Source: Candidatus Bathyarchaeota archaeon
Lineage (GTDB): Archaea > Thermoproteota > CALKCG01 > B24 > JAGTQN01
Direction: 5' to 3'
Assembly: GCA_018396395.1 (NCBI GenBank)
Contig: JAGTQN010000006.1
Coordinates: forward strand, 11,779 to 39,465
DNA: 27,687 nucleotides
In this document: positions 13,720 through 22,273 of the stretch, piece after piece
Position numbering within the stretch: the stretch's first letter is position 1
Layout of the letters: every line of letters begins with the position of its first letter
The notes under the pieces: generated by a model
Told to the model about the DNA's origin: nothing
The model's database searches: none
Seen by the model: the letters and a program-made list of their open reading frames with translations, nothing else
Made by a program: the position numbers and the translations under genes

Positions 13720-15561
13720 TTATGGAATTCCTGAAAGGTCTAAGCCAAGGTCGCTGATCTTAGCCTTATTCGGGCTTCCATTATCTGGGTTCCAGCCCCT
13801 GAGTTCATAGTACCTTTTTAGCATGGGCTCAAGCTCACAGACCTGTCCCTTAGCGAAACCATCGGGAAGGGGTTCCTTCGTAAACCTATCCGGAAGGCTA
13901 TCGTCCTTTGTCCTTATTCCACATAGGAAATTGTATGCCCTCTTCAAATTCCAAGCTTTATCCCCAGCCTCTAGGATGCCCTCCTTATCCATGGGCAATC
14001 CAGTGATGGCTTCATAGGCCTTGGCGACGAGCTCAAAGGAAGTAACTCCGAAGACAGGGAACTTGCATAGGCAAAGGGCATCCAAGGCTGAACAGAGGTT
14101 CTGATATAGGATCACGACTTCAGGCTTTCTTTCGATGGTGAAGCCATCGAGGGCTTCGTTCAGTCCATACTCTGGCATGAGGAGACCCCTTTCGATGCAG
14201 TTAGCAAGGCCCTGCATATGGCAGGCTCCACGGTTCGAGGTGGCATAGGCTAGGCCCATGGACTTGAACCTTCGGGGCTCATGGGCAGGAACCTCCAAAC
14301 CCTTCACATGGATGGCAAAGGCTTCGGAGCCCTTTCCTATGTGCCTAGAAGCTTCAAAGACCCCCTTGCCTAGGATTTCCCCAAAGCCCTCCCTCCGCCC
14401 TATGAGCTCCGTGAGGCGAACAATGGCTTCGTGATTTCCCCATTCTAGGTCGATGCCGCCCGTGTCGGACGTATCGATGAGGCCTCGCTCATAGCATTCC
14501 ATGGCGAAGGCTATAACGGCACCCGTGGAGATCGTATCTATGCCATAACGGTTGCATAGATCATTGGCTTTGGCTATAGACTCGAGGTTTTCGTTCATGC
14601 ACATGGAGCCCAGCATGGCTATCGTTTCATACTCAGGTCCCGGTCCCTTAAGCCCTTTATAGGGTCCTTCCTTCACTTCGATTTCCCGGCCGCAAGCGAT
14701 GGGGCATCCTAAGCATGCCCAGGGAGCCTTCAGGATAGTCTTTGCCATGGTGGAGCCCGTGATCTTAGAGGCTCCCGGGAAGCTTCCCTTTCTCCAGTTT
14801 TTTATCGGTAGGTTTCCGATGTGCTCAAAGACTTCAACTCCTCCCGCCGTTCCATATTGGCGGAAGCTCTGGGCCCTAGGAGCCTTCGCAATCCCATCCC
14901 TGAAGGCCTTTAGACATTCACCAAAGGCTGCTTTATTGGCTATGGGAACCCTCATCCTCCCACGGACAGCGATGGCTTTGAGCCCTTTGGATCCCATGAC
15001 GGCTCCAAGTCCAGTCCTTCCGAAGGCTCTACCATCATCGTTGATGATGGCTGCCAATTTAACGAGTCTCTCCCCAGCGGGTCCTATGCAGGCAACCCTA
15101 AGGTGAGGATCCCCGAGCTCGATCCTAAGGCGTTCCATGGTCTCGAAGGTGTCGAGGCCCCATAGATGGGAGGCATCAAGGACTTCAGCCCTTCCATTAA
15201 AAATCTTCAGGTACAGAGGGGATGAAGCCCTCCCTTCGACTACGATGCCGTCGAAGCCCGCGAATTTCAGCTCGCTTGGAAAGAAGCCCGCCGAACTTGC
15301 CTCCCCGAAGATCCCGGTAAGGGGAGACTTTGCTACGGCGGAGGCCCTTGTGCCTCCTGGGACGAAGGTACCTGTGAAGGGTCCAGTCATTATGATGAGA
15401 TGATTTTCTGGACTTAGGGGATCAACGGATGCGGGCACTTCCTTATAGAGAAGCCAGGCACCGTAGGCACTTCCTCCGAAGAGTTTCTTGGCTATCTCGA
15501 AGTCTAGAGGCTCCGTGTCGACCCTTTCTTTACTAAGGTCTACGCGAAGAAGGCTTCCCAT
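13720..15561 (-). CDS. aor: Aldehyde:ferredoxin oxidoreductase (tungsten family)
   Basis: Oxidises aldehydes to carboxylates with ferredoxin as acceptor, using a tungstopterin and one 4Fe-4S cluster in the cytoplasm of anaerobes. The 613-residue form starting at ATG 15561 has a strong AGGAGGT at 15565-15571, better than the longer frame to 15621. It opens MGSLLRVDLSKERV, then LFGGSAYGAWLLY and TGPFTGTFVPGGTRASAVAKSPLTG, typical of the family. Cluster ligands are Cys283, Cys286, Cys290 (CLGCPIAC) and a late Cys at 497 or 499 (ALCLCKF). Pterin-binding PGPEYET and the GACHMQGLAN region are intact. Which aldehyde is used cannot be told. A cupin gene is divergent. Paralogues such as FOR or GAPOR are possible. 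Confidence 0.93.
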   Translation of the reverse strand: MGSLLRVDLSKERVDTEPLDFEIAKKLFGGSAYGAWLLYKEVPASVDPLSPENHLIIMTGPFTGTFVPGGTRASAVAKSPLTGIFGEASSAGFFPSELKFAGFDGIVVEGRASSPLYLKIFNGRAEVLDASHLWGLDTFETMERLRIELGDPHLRVACIGPAGERLVKLAAIINDDGRAFGRTGLGAVMGSKGLKAIAVRGRMRVPIANKAAFGECLKAFRDGIAKAPRAQSFRQYGTAGGVEVFEHIGNLPIKNWRKGSFPGASKITGSTMAKTILKAPWACLGCPIACGREIEVKEGPYKGLKGPGPEYETIAMLGSMCMNENLESIAKANDLCNRYGIDTISTGAVIAFAMECYERGLIDTSDTGGIDLEWGNHEAIVRLTELIGRREGFGEILGKGVFEASRHIGKGSEAFAIHVKGLEVPAHEPRRFKSMGLAYATSNRGACHMQGLANCIERGLLMPEYGLNEALDGFTIERKPEVVILYQNLCSALDALCLCKFPVFGVTSFELVAKAYEAITGLPMDKEGILEAGDKAWNLKRAYNFLCGIRTKDDSLPDRFTKEPLPDGFAKGQVCELEPMLKRYYELRGWNPDNGSPNKAKISDLGLDLSGIP

Positions 15562-15722
15562 ATAACCTCCTATCAAGGCTAAGCCTCCGAGAAGGATTTC
15601 TGGACTTTGGAGCTCCTTCAATCCTTAGGAAATTCAAGCCCCTTCAACCCATTTTTATAGGAACGAAGGAGTAAATTTAAAGCTAGCTGAGGAAATGAAT
15701 TTTGTTTTGGGATGGTAGAAAC

Positions 15723-16121
15723 ATGTCCGTCGTTCGAGGTTGGGAAGTCCAAGGCGTTAAGGTTCCGATGCCCTTCGAGAGAGTCCTGAAGATTCTTGTC
15801 TCTCCGGAAGTTGGGAACTCTGAGCATACAACGATTCTTTTCTCCATAATAAGCCCTGGCTCCACTACAGGCCTCCATAGGCATGAAGAAAGCGAGGAAT
15901 GCATGTACGTAGTCTCGGGAAGGGGCTGCTATAAGGTTGCCGGGAAGGAGATTTCCTTCGAGCCCGATTCCATCCTTATCGCAAAAAAGGGTGAGGAGCA
16001 TGAGATCAGAAACCTTAGTGACGAGACTATGAAGCTCGTAGCCATCTTTGCGCCACCACTCAAGCCCTCAGGATACATCGAAGAAGCGTTAAGAAAAAGG
16101 TTGGCAAGTTTAAAGAAATAG
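15723..16121 (+). CDS. Cupin-domain protein
   Basis: A single-domain cupin of 132 residues. The first motif is GSTTGLHRHEESEECMYVVSGRG with His-x-His and Glu metal ligands; the second motif includes KKGEEHEIRN with the last His. It ends with a helical tail (EEALRKRLASLKK). Small cupins are metal-binding sugar isomerases, dioxygenases or ligand sensors; the sequence does not decide. ATG 15723 with GGGATGG upstream is preferred to a TTG at 15702. It is divergent from AOR across about 160 bases, so shared regulation is possible. Confidence 0.85.
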   Translation: MSVVRGWEVQGVKVPMPFERVLKILVSPEVGNSEHTTILFSIISPGSTTGLHRHEESEECMYVVSGRGCYKVAGKEISFEPDSILIAKKGEEHEIRNLSDETMKLVAIFAPPLKPSGYIEEALRKRLASLKK

Positions 16122-17172
16122 GAATTCTATGGCATCGACTTTCCCATTCTTCAAGGTGTTATAAGAAGAAAGAAAATGAATTTTTCATGGATAGTTGAAG
16201 TGCAAAAATATAGTCGACATATCGATTAAATTGAGAATTCCATGTAATAAAAAGATACAACAAATTAAGCATTAGCGAAACTCATACCTGTAGAGCGAAA
16301 AAGCCATTTTAAATTTATTGAAGGTTGAACAGTATTGAGTATGAAAAGATCTTATTCTTATATCATGATTAGCCTCAATTCACGGTAAAAGAGTCTAAGG
16401 GGATTGAGTAGTCGCAGGATGCCTTTTACACCCTTTCCTTTTGGACCAGCCCCTTCGTTAGGGCTTATCTTCAAAAGACGATGGCATGCACCTACGTTCA
16501 TACTAGCCAATACGATTGTTGATTTAGAGCACTCTTAGTTATTCTGCTTGTGTGAGATTATACTTTGCATGAATATTTGCATACATTTATTATGGCTTTC
16601 TTTGTAGGTTGTCGGCTGGGTTGTGTCATGTTTCTATTTGAAGGAATTTTTGGCGATTTGGAAAGCATTCCTATTAGGGAAGAAAGATCGAAAACTTAGT
16701 CTTAATTCCTTTATGATATCTGGAGCCTCGGCATGATTTTCCACGTCTTTATTGATTCTTCTATTTATGAAGATATAATGCTTCTTTATCCTATAGAAAC
16801 GAATCCATTTTACAATTCTTCTTCGTCTTTGAAGTTTATGGTTTTTGTGTATTAATCGGAATTCTAGGTTTAGCATACTATTTGTGTTTAATTCTATTTT
16901 TCTAAAGATAAAACTTAAAAAAAGAAAAAAAAAGAAAAAGAAAAGTAAGATGAAAGTAAAATGTCAAATCAAAATTCCAATTTATAGTGAAAGCAAATAA
17001 TAACTGAATATTTTTTCAAGAATGCACGGGCTAAGGTATCAAAGCCCACATTATAAATTATTTGAATGCTTAATACCCCGATAATGATTAAACTTACAAT
17101 TCACATTCAATTATAAAACAAGAAGCATCTAATAGAAATCCATGGAAGTTTCTCAAACTACTATGTTGTTGC
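16122..17172. other. Long AT-rich gap with possible transposon debris
   Basis: About 1 kb of low-GC DNA. A minus-strand open stretch (16358-16534) gives VLASMNVGACHRLLK followed by SPNEGAGPKGKGVKG and LLNP, which vaguely resembles the tail of IS200/IS605-type TnpB proteins after the zinc finger; the finger itself is absent. Another minus-strand frame, 16634-16876 (80 codons, ATG 16876), is very basic (HKLQRRRRIVKWIRFYRIKK) and unrecognised. A purine-only run of A and G lies around 16917-16945. No intact gene is supported. Confidence 0.4.
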
Positions 17173-18747
17173 TTAGGAAGATGCCATAGCCTTGTTCCCA
17201 TCCTTTGGTCTTCTATAATAGTCGTCGGCAAGCCTTCGGCCAGTCCTCCGCTCCCACTCTTCAGCTGGTATGCCGTATTTCTCGTGGATTGGATCCCTAT
17301 ACAACTCTGGAAGTACGTTAAACGTGCAGAATGGTATGATGCGCCCATCAGGAATTACGTAATGGATACAACAATGCTTCACCCTTTCGATATCGTAGTT
17401 GTAAAGATCTTGGAAATGCATGAGCCCTACGAAAAGGGCTCTGTGGTGAAAATCGGCCAAGGCGCCGTAATCATGCTTTATAAGGACATTATAGACGAGC
17501 CTGGCAAGGCTCAAACCCTTCGGTGCCCGTTCCCTATCTACGAAGCTCCCAAGCTTGTACAGCAACTGAGCTCCGACTATGTACTTGCTCCTTCCCTCCC
17601 GAAGCTCCTCAGCCTTTTTTTTAAGATATTCCAAAAGACCCTCCACATCGACGAAGCGGGTTACAGGAATGAGCCTCCTCGCCTCATCCACAAAGATGTA
17701 CGTAGCCATACCACATGCGAAATGGGATGCCAACTGGTACTCGGGACGACCTGTTATGGCTTCGACAAAATTGCTGAAGGGTATGGCAGCAGGTACTGGG
17801 AAGAAATCCTCTGGGACGACTTGCCCTCCTGTGAAGGTCTCTATGCGCTGGAGGACATCAGGAATCGTTATGCGAAAGCGCTCCCTATCAGCCCTGGGCA
17901 TGCGACCAACAAGGGAAACGGGCTGATAGTTAACGCCTCTTATGACATCCATGTTCCGAACAGCATAATCGAGGATGGGGCCGCATTCTTCATCATTAAT
18001 GCTTTTTATGATCGTAGGGACGAGGACGATGCCCATCCCGGCACGTCGACAGTTTTCTATGGCTAGGGGAGCCTCCCTGTAGTTTTTAGGATTAGTTTTT
18101 TCAGAAAGGCCGTCGAAGCTCATGTAAACCGTGTTAACTCCGGCTCCTCGGACCTTCATGGCGAGCTCAGGATCTGTGGCAAGCCTTATGCCATCCGTGT
18201 TTAGCTGTACGTGCTCTATGCCCTCTTCCTTGCATATTCTTATGATGTCAAGGATATCTTCCCTTAGGGTTGGCTCCCCACCTGTAAGCTGGATGGCATT
18301 GCATGGAACAGGTTTTTCAGCCCTAAGGCTCCTTACCATGGAACGGATTTGCTCGAGGCTGGGCTCGAAGACGAAGCCAGCCTTTTGGGCATAGAAGAAG
18401 CAGTACCAGCAGGCGAGGTCGCATCGATTCGTCACTACAATATTGGCTAGGGCGGTATGGCCCATGTGGAGGCTACAGAGACCACAGTCCTTTGGGCAGA
18501 GGGGTTCCCCTTTATCTATGTTAGGATTCTCAAGCTTCCTGGCATCGTAGGCATACTTCTCAGCCTTAGCGTAGAGGGCACTGCTCCCCCAGTAGAGGTC
18601 GTCAAATTCTCCATGCTGGGGACAAACCTTTCTTATCCTCACTTTTCCCTCGGATTCGTAGATCTCAGCAGGGATAATGGCAAGGCATTCTGGACAGAGG
18701 CTTTCCGTCCTTTTTGGTAGCATCCGATTCCCTCGAAATCCTTCCAT
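17173..18747 (-). CDS. tes: Radical SAM protein, probable tetraether lipid synthase (Tes)
   Basis: Tes joins two archaeol-type lipids by C-C bond formation between phytanyl ends to give GDGT membranes. The 524-residue protein opens with a zinc-ribbon-like region (Cys18, Cys21, Cys42, with His45 in CPQHGEF), then CPKDCGLC (Cys84, 88, 91), then the radical SAM CxxxCxxC (Cys109, 113, 116) in CDLACWYCFFYA. QLTGGEPTLREDI is the SAM-contact motif. Late cysteines (HFACGMA, KHCCIHY, PFCTF) could hold auxiliary clusters. The N-terminal Cys block, CWYCFFYA and length fit the MJ0619/Tes family as I remember it. A related radical SAM enzyme with another substrate is possible. ATG 18747 is downstream of a good TATA box. 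Confidence 0.7.
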   Translation of the reverse strand: MEGFRGNRMLPKRTESLCPECLAIIPAEIYESEGKVRIRKVCPQHGEFDDLYWGSSALYAKAEKYAYDARKLENPNIDKGEPLCPKDCGLCSLHMGHTALANIVVTNRCDLACWYCFFYAQKAGFVFEPSLEQIRSMVRSLRAEKPVPCNAIQLTGGEPTLREDILDIIRICKEEGIEHVQLNTDGIRLATDPELAMKVRGAGVNTVYMSFDGLSEKTNPKNYREAPLAIENCRRAGMGIVLVPTIIKSINDEECGPILDYAVRNMDVIRGVNYQPVSLVGRMPRADRERFRITIPDVLQRIETFTGGQVVPEDFFPVPAAIPFSNFVEAITGRPEYQLASHFACGMATYIFVDEARRLIPVTRFVDVEGLLEYLKKKAEELREGRSKYIVGAQLLYKLGSFVDRERAPKGLSLARLVYNVLIKHDYGALADFHHRALFVGLMHFQDLYNYDIERVKHCCIHYVIPDGRIIPFCTFNVLPELYRDPIHEKYGIPAEEWERRTGRRLADDYYRRPKDGNKAMASS

Positions 18748-18786
18748 GCCCTTCTTTGCTTTGATAGTGATAGAAGTAAGGGCACA

Positions 18787-18794
18787 CTATATAA
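18787..18794 (-). promoter_or_regulatory. TATA box of the radical SAM gene
   Basis: The minus strand reads GAAACCTTATATAGTG: a BRE-like GAAACC followed by TTATATAG. Placed about 43 bases before the ATG at 18747, it leaves a leader of about 18 bases. The cleanest promoter in the window. Confidence 0.6.
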
Positions 18795-18988
18795 GGTTTC
18801 CTAATGATAGATTATTGAAATTCAACGAATCTAGAGTTCTCATCAAACAATTTATTAAAAACTAGAAATGAAATGAAAAATTAGTTTTCTTAGAGCCAAA
18901 AATTGATCAAAGACTTTTTTTTTAAAAAAAAGAATCTACTGAGGACTATGATATAATAAATATGAGCTTCAACTTCTTAATCTTTTTC

Positions 18989-18998
18989 TTTTTATAAG
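18989..18998 (+). promoter_or_regulatory. TATA box of the PIG-L gene
   Basis: ctttttataagg in an AT-rich gap, about 55 bases before the ATG at 19052. The expected transcript start near 19020 leaves room for the strong GGTGGAGG ribosome binding site at 19035-19042. Confidence 0.5.
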
Positions 18999-19051
18999 GA
19001 GTTATTCGCATTCATTTATCGATAAATCCTTGATGGTGGAGGAAAAAGCCT

Positions 19052-19954
19052 ATGGCAAAAATAGGTGATGGAGGAGCCCCCCTCGGGGAGATATTCGTGG
19101 AAAGACCAGCCAAGGGCAAGCCCCATTCTGGAAAGGTCCTGGCAGCCGTCCAAGCCCATGCAGACGATATTCCCTTCTTCTGCGCCGGAACAATCGCAAA
19201 GCTCATAGATGAAGGCTATACGGCATACCTCATCCAGACAACGAACGATGAGAAGTGCGGTCCAACGCGTAGCATTGGGGAGACGATCCTGAGCAATGAG
19301 AAGGATATCGAAGAACTGGCGAAGGTTTTAGGCTTTAAGGGCATCTTCAACCTAGGTTACAGGAATCATCTCATGGATGGGGAATCGCCCCTGGAGATAA
19401 GATGTCGCCTTATCTTCTTGTTCCGTCTCCTCAAGGTCGATACAGTCTTCACCTTCAATCCTTGGGGTCATTTTGAAGAGAACCCTGACCATTGGGTAAC
19501 GGGAGCTGCTGTAGAGGCTGCGGCCTGGATGGCTGGTATGGACAAGGACTATCCAGAGCATTTGGCGGCTGGTCTTAAGCCCCATAGTGTTAGGGAAAGG
19601 TACTATTGGGTTGCCAGGGAAGGCCAGCCCTACAATCGCGTCGTGGACATAGCCCCTTGGATTGAGAAGAAAGTCGAAGCCATATGCGTGAATAAGACCC
19701 AGGGTCCTGGTGGGTATGCAGGAAGGAGGTTGAAGGCTAGACTTGCGGCAAAGGGCTTGCGCCTTCCGGCCCTGGATGGAAGTGATGAGGATGCCGATAG
19801 GGCTTATGTAAGGCTATTCCTCCTCGAACCCTTCGAAAAGCTTGGAAGACTCTATGGGCTCGATTATGCGGAGGCCTTCTACTATATCGGTCCTAAAGAC
19901 TGGAGCTCCGAGGTTGAGGATTACATAGCCAAGAATGCCCTTCCCCTTAAATAG
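19052..19954 (+). CDS. PIG-L/LmbE-family deacetylase
   Basis: A zinc-dependent N-deacetylase of the family that acts on GlcNAc-containing small molecules or lipids. The 300-residue protein has AHADDIPFFCAGTIAKL (His36, Asp39 as metal ligand and base, from the family A-H-x-D-D motif) and a later His in NPDHWVTGAAV (about 146), the third zinc ligand. The N-terminal 30 residues precede the usual start of the fold. ATG 19052 has GGTGGAGG ten bases upstream. The real substrate is unknown; mycothiol- or bacillithiol-type and GPI-type relatives act on GlcNAc-inositol or GlcNAc-malate. It is followed by a 240-base gap and is probably its own transcript. Confidence 0.88.
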   Translation: MAKIGDGGAPLGEIFVERPAKGKPHSGKVLAAVQAHADDIPFFCAGTIAKLIDEGYTAYLIQTTNDEKCGPTRSIGETILSNEKDIEELAKVLGFKGIFNLGYRNHLMDGESPLEIRCRLIFLFRLLKVDTVFTFNPWGHFEENPDHWVTGAAVEAAAWMAGMDKDYPEHLAAGLKPHSVRERYYWVAREGQPYNRVVDIAPWIEKKVEAICVNKTQGPGGYAGRRLKARLAAKGLRLPALDGSDEDADRAYVRLFLLEPFEKLGRLYGLDYAEAFYYIGPKDWSSEVEDYIAKNALPLK

Positions 19955-20197
19955 CCTGAAGAAGGGCATAATGCTCCTTTTTCTTTTGTAGCGACGTTAC
20001 GGAAGCCTTTAGGCACTAGTCCAGGGAAGGTTTTTAGGGCAAAAGGCCCTTTTTAGGCATCCCTCGTATTAGGGAAGAGGGGATCGTAGCCAAGGGCATG
20101 AATGCCTCTAAAAGAAGCCGGAGCCTTGAGCTTAATGCTTATACCAAATCCTTTCAGAAGGCTCATCAGAGCCGCTTCAAAGTAGGGGAAGGATTTC

Positions 20198-20623
20198 ATG
20201 GAACAGGAATCCATAGAGAGGCTATTAGATAGGAAGAATGTGATAGCAGTCGTAGGGGTGAGCAGGAGCCCCGAGAAGTATGGGCATCAGGTTTACAGGT
20301 ACCTAAAAAGCGCCGGCTACAAGGTCTATCCAATAAATCCGAAGGCGGCGGAAATTCTAGGGGATCGTTGCTATCTGGATCTTAAGGCTTTACCAGAAAA
20401 GCCCGATCTCGTATGTTTTGTGGTCCCTCCTAAGGTCACGGAAGAGATTCTCCGGACATGCATGGAAATAGGCATTCGAAGGGTTTGGATGCAACCTGGA
20501 GCGGAGTCTGAGAAGGCTATAGAATTATGCCACTCGAATGGAATAGAGGTTATCTATGGGACATGTATCATGCTACAACATAAAGCCCTAGAGGAAAGGA
20601 AGGGGTTAGCCACTGGCGAATAG
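20198..20623 (+). CDS. CoA-binding protein (YccU-like)
   Basis: A single Rossmann-fold CoA-binding domain of 141 residues. It has NVIAVVGVSRSPEKYGHQVYRYLKSAGYKVYPINPKAAEILG, the nucleotide-binding start of the family, then DLVCFVVPPKVTEEIL and RVWMQPGAESEKAIELCHSNGIEVIYGTCIM, where the late Cys is conserved. Such proteins are free-standing versions of the N-terminal domain of ADP-forming acyl-CoA synthetase; their role is not known. Gaps of about 200 bases on both sides suggest a separate transcript. Confidence 0.85.
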   Translation: MEQESIERLLDRKNVIAVVGVSRSPEKYGHQVYRYLKSAGYKVYPINPKAAEILGDRCYLDLKALPEKPDLVCFVVPPKVTEEILRTCMEIGIRRVWMQPGAESEKAIELCHSNGIEVIYGTCIMLQHKALEERKGLATGE

Positions 20624-20824
20624 AGGCTGTAGCCTAGGACTCTATTAGCTTCTGGAAGTATAACGCTTTCTTTTGGAAGGCTAAGGGTTACGGTTCCTAT
20701 CATCGATTCTATGCTTCGGAAGGCGATAATAGGCTTCCTCCATTTGGACTTGTCATCGCATCCTTTAGATGCGAATCTGTAGTAATCGAGAAAAGGCTAT
20801 ATGGGCTTCTAGGTTTAATAATCC

Positions 20825-22012
20825 ATGATGGATATGAAGATAACAGACCTAAAATGTACGGTCGTGGAGGGCTATCCCATCGTCCGCATAGATACGGACG
20901 AGGGCATCAGCGGTCTATCACAACTCGAGTTCAACAGGGATTACAACAAGCCCCAAGTCCTCTTCTATAAGCGCTTCCTCCTAGGGCAGGATCCTCGGAA
21001 TGTCGAGAGGGTCATGCTGAGGATACGTCATCTAGGGGGTTTCAAGCCATGGGGAAGTGCCGTAAGCGCCATAGAGGTGGCCCTCTGGGACATAGCAGGG
21101 AAAGCTGCCGGCCTACCAGTCTACAGGCTTCTGGGAGGAAAGATTCGAGATAGGGTTCGGGTCTATAACACGGGCACGGGTCCGGGACCGAAGGGATGGG
21201 CGCCCGAGGATTATGCCGAGAGTGCCCGTAAGAAGAAAAGCCTTCCTGAAGGTTTTACAATCTTCAAGTACGCCATAGGCTTCCATGGAAGGATGTTCGC
21301 CCAAGTCCCTGGGTCCTTCTATGGTGAGCCCGAAGAGGGCTACAGGCTTCGGGGACATGTCACGGAGCGGGGTCTGAAGCATGCCATAAACTGCATAAGG
21401 GCCCTCAAGGAGGTCTTCGGTGATGAATGCGGCTTAGCCATCGACTGCGGACCCGGCTTCTCGCCTCAAGCAGCCCTGAGCCTGGCGAAGGCTGTTGAGC
21501 CTCTGAATCTCCTTTGGCTCGAGGATCTCATCACTGGCGATTACACACCCTACACGGCCGTCGAGGCCTTCCGCCTCGTCTCCTCGAACACGACGACCCC
21601 AATTCATACTGGGGAGCAGATATACTTGCGATATGGCTTCAAGGATCTCATTGAAAAGAATGCAGTCGATGTCATAGGACCGGATCCCTTGGACGATGGG
21701 GGCATTGCAGAACTAAAATGGATCGCAGAGTTTGCAGACCTCCATGGCATCCTCATAGCCCCTCATGGCGTAGGGGATGGAATGATAGGATTGGCAGCCC
21801 TCATTCAGGTTTGCGCTACGCTTCCCCAGAACTATATCGCCTTCGAGATGCCCCGTCTAGACTCCTTCTGGTATGAGATTGTGGAGGGTCTTCCAAATCC
21901 TTTGGTAAAGGAGGGCTTCATAGAGGTGCCAGACAAGCCTGGGCTTGGCGTCGAGCTTAACGAGAAGGCTTTGAGGAAGCGCCTTCCGGAAGGGGATGAC
22001 TTCCTTTCATGA
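20825..22012 (+). CDS. Mandelate racemase/enolase-superfamily enzyme
   Basis: A two-domain acid-sugar dehydratase/epimerase-like enzyme of 395 residues. The N-terminal capping domain (residues 1-125) contains SAVSAIEVALWDIAGKAAGLPVYRLLGG, a strong family signature. The barrel shows metal ligands Asp in LAIDCGPG, Glu in LLWLEDL and Glu in HTGEQIY, and catalytic candidates in IGPDPLDDGG and His in APHG. The reaction would be Mg-dependent proton abstraction alpha to a carboxylate; galactonate dehydratase-like activity is one option. A loop around 140-185 is long. ATG 20825 is about 26 bases after a TATA-like ctatatgg (20797-20804), so it may be leaderless; the in-frame ATG at 20834 is an alternative. 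Confidence 0.88.
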   Translation: MMDMKITDLKCTVVEGYPIVRIDTDEGISGLSQLEFNRDYNKPQVLFYKRFLLGQDPRNVERVMLRIRHLGGFKPWGSAVSAIEVALWDIAGKAAGLPVYRLLGGKIRDRVRVYNTGTGPGPKGWAPEDYAESARKKKSLPEGFTIFKYAIGFHGRMFAQVPGSFYGEPEEGYRLRGHVTERGLKHAINCIRALKEVFGDECGLAIDCGPGFSPQAALSLAKAVEPLNLLWLEDLITGDYTPYTAVEAFRLVSSNTTTPIHTGEQIYLRYGFKDLIEKNAVDVIGPDPLDDGGIAELKWIAEFADLHGILIAPHGVGDGMIGLAALIQVCATLPQNYIAFEMPRLDSFWYEIVEGLPNPLVKEGFIEVPDKPGLGVELNEKALRKRLPEGDDFLS

Positions 22013-22122
22013 ATTAGACCCATAGGGCTGTTAGCGAAAAAAGCCATAAGGAAGAAGCTTCCAAAGGAGGCTTTGGACCCTCCTTGATCCTCAAGACGAG
22101 CGGAAGCCTGCGTTTAAAACAA

Positions 22123-22133
22123 AAATTTAATAG
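22123..22133 (+). promoter_or_regulatory. TATA box of the tRNA-Val gene
   Basis: aaatttaatag lies about 35 bases before the tRNA 5' end, giving a short 5' leader to be removed by RNase P. A second TATA-like tttaaaa is 10 bases further upstream. Confidence 0.45.
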
Positions 22134-22162
22134 AGATCATCTTATCTTTACATTTGACTTGA

Positions 22163-22273
22163 GGGCCGGTCGTCCAGTGGATAGGATACCGCTGAATTTG
22201 TTAAGGCTTTGTTCAGCGGCTTAAGATCCGCCTGACACGCGGAAGGTCGAGGGTTCGATCCCCTCCCGGCCCA
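22163..22273 (+). tRNA. tRNA-Val (anticodon GAC), intron-containing
   Basis: All arms pair when a 38-base intron is removed. Acceptor GGGCCGG (22163-22169) pairs with CCGGCCC (22266-22272), discriminator A22273. D-stem GTCC (22172-22175) pairs with GGAT (22184-22187). Anticodon stem TCCGC (22227-22231) pairs with GCGGA (22239-22243); the loop CTGACAC has anticodon GAC at 22234-22236. T-stem GAGGG pairs with CCCTC around TTCGATC. Mature length is 73 nt; CCA is not encoded. Position 26 is A. A tyrosine integrase fragment follows at once, so this gene has served as an integration site. Confidence 0.96.
22188..22225 (+). other. tRNA intron at non-canonical position 25/26
   Basis: The junctions form a standard bulge-helix-bulge: outer helix GTGGA (22177-22181) with TCCGC (22227-22231, one G-T), central four pairs TAGG (22182-22185) with CTTA (22220-22223, one G-T), three-base bulges ATA (22186-22188) and AGA (22224-22226), and inner stem CCGCTGAA (22189-22196) with TTCAGCGG (22212-22219). 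Cutting after the second base of each bulge removes exactly 38 bases and restores a normal tRNA. The usual archaeal site is 37/38; introns at other sites are known mostly from TACK archaea and need the broad-specificity splicing endonuclease. Confidence 0.88.

Noticed and set aside
17284..18066. 260-codon plus-strand frame
   Set aside because: Antisense to the radical SAM gene with its intact Cys motifs.
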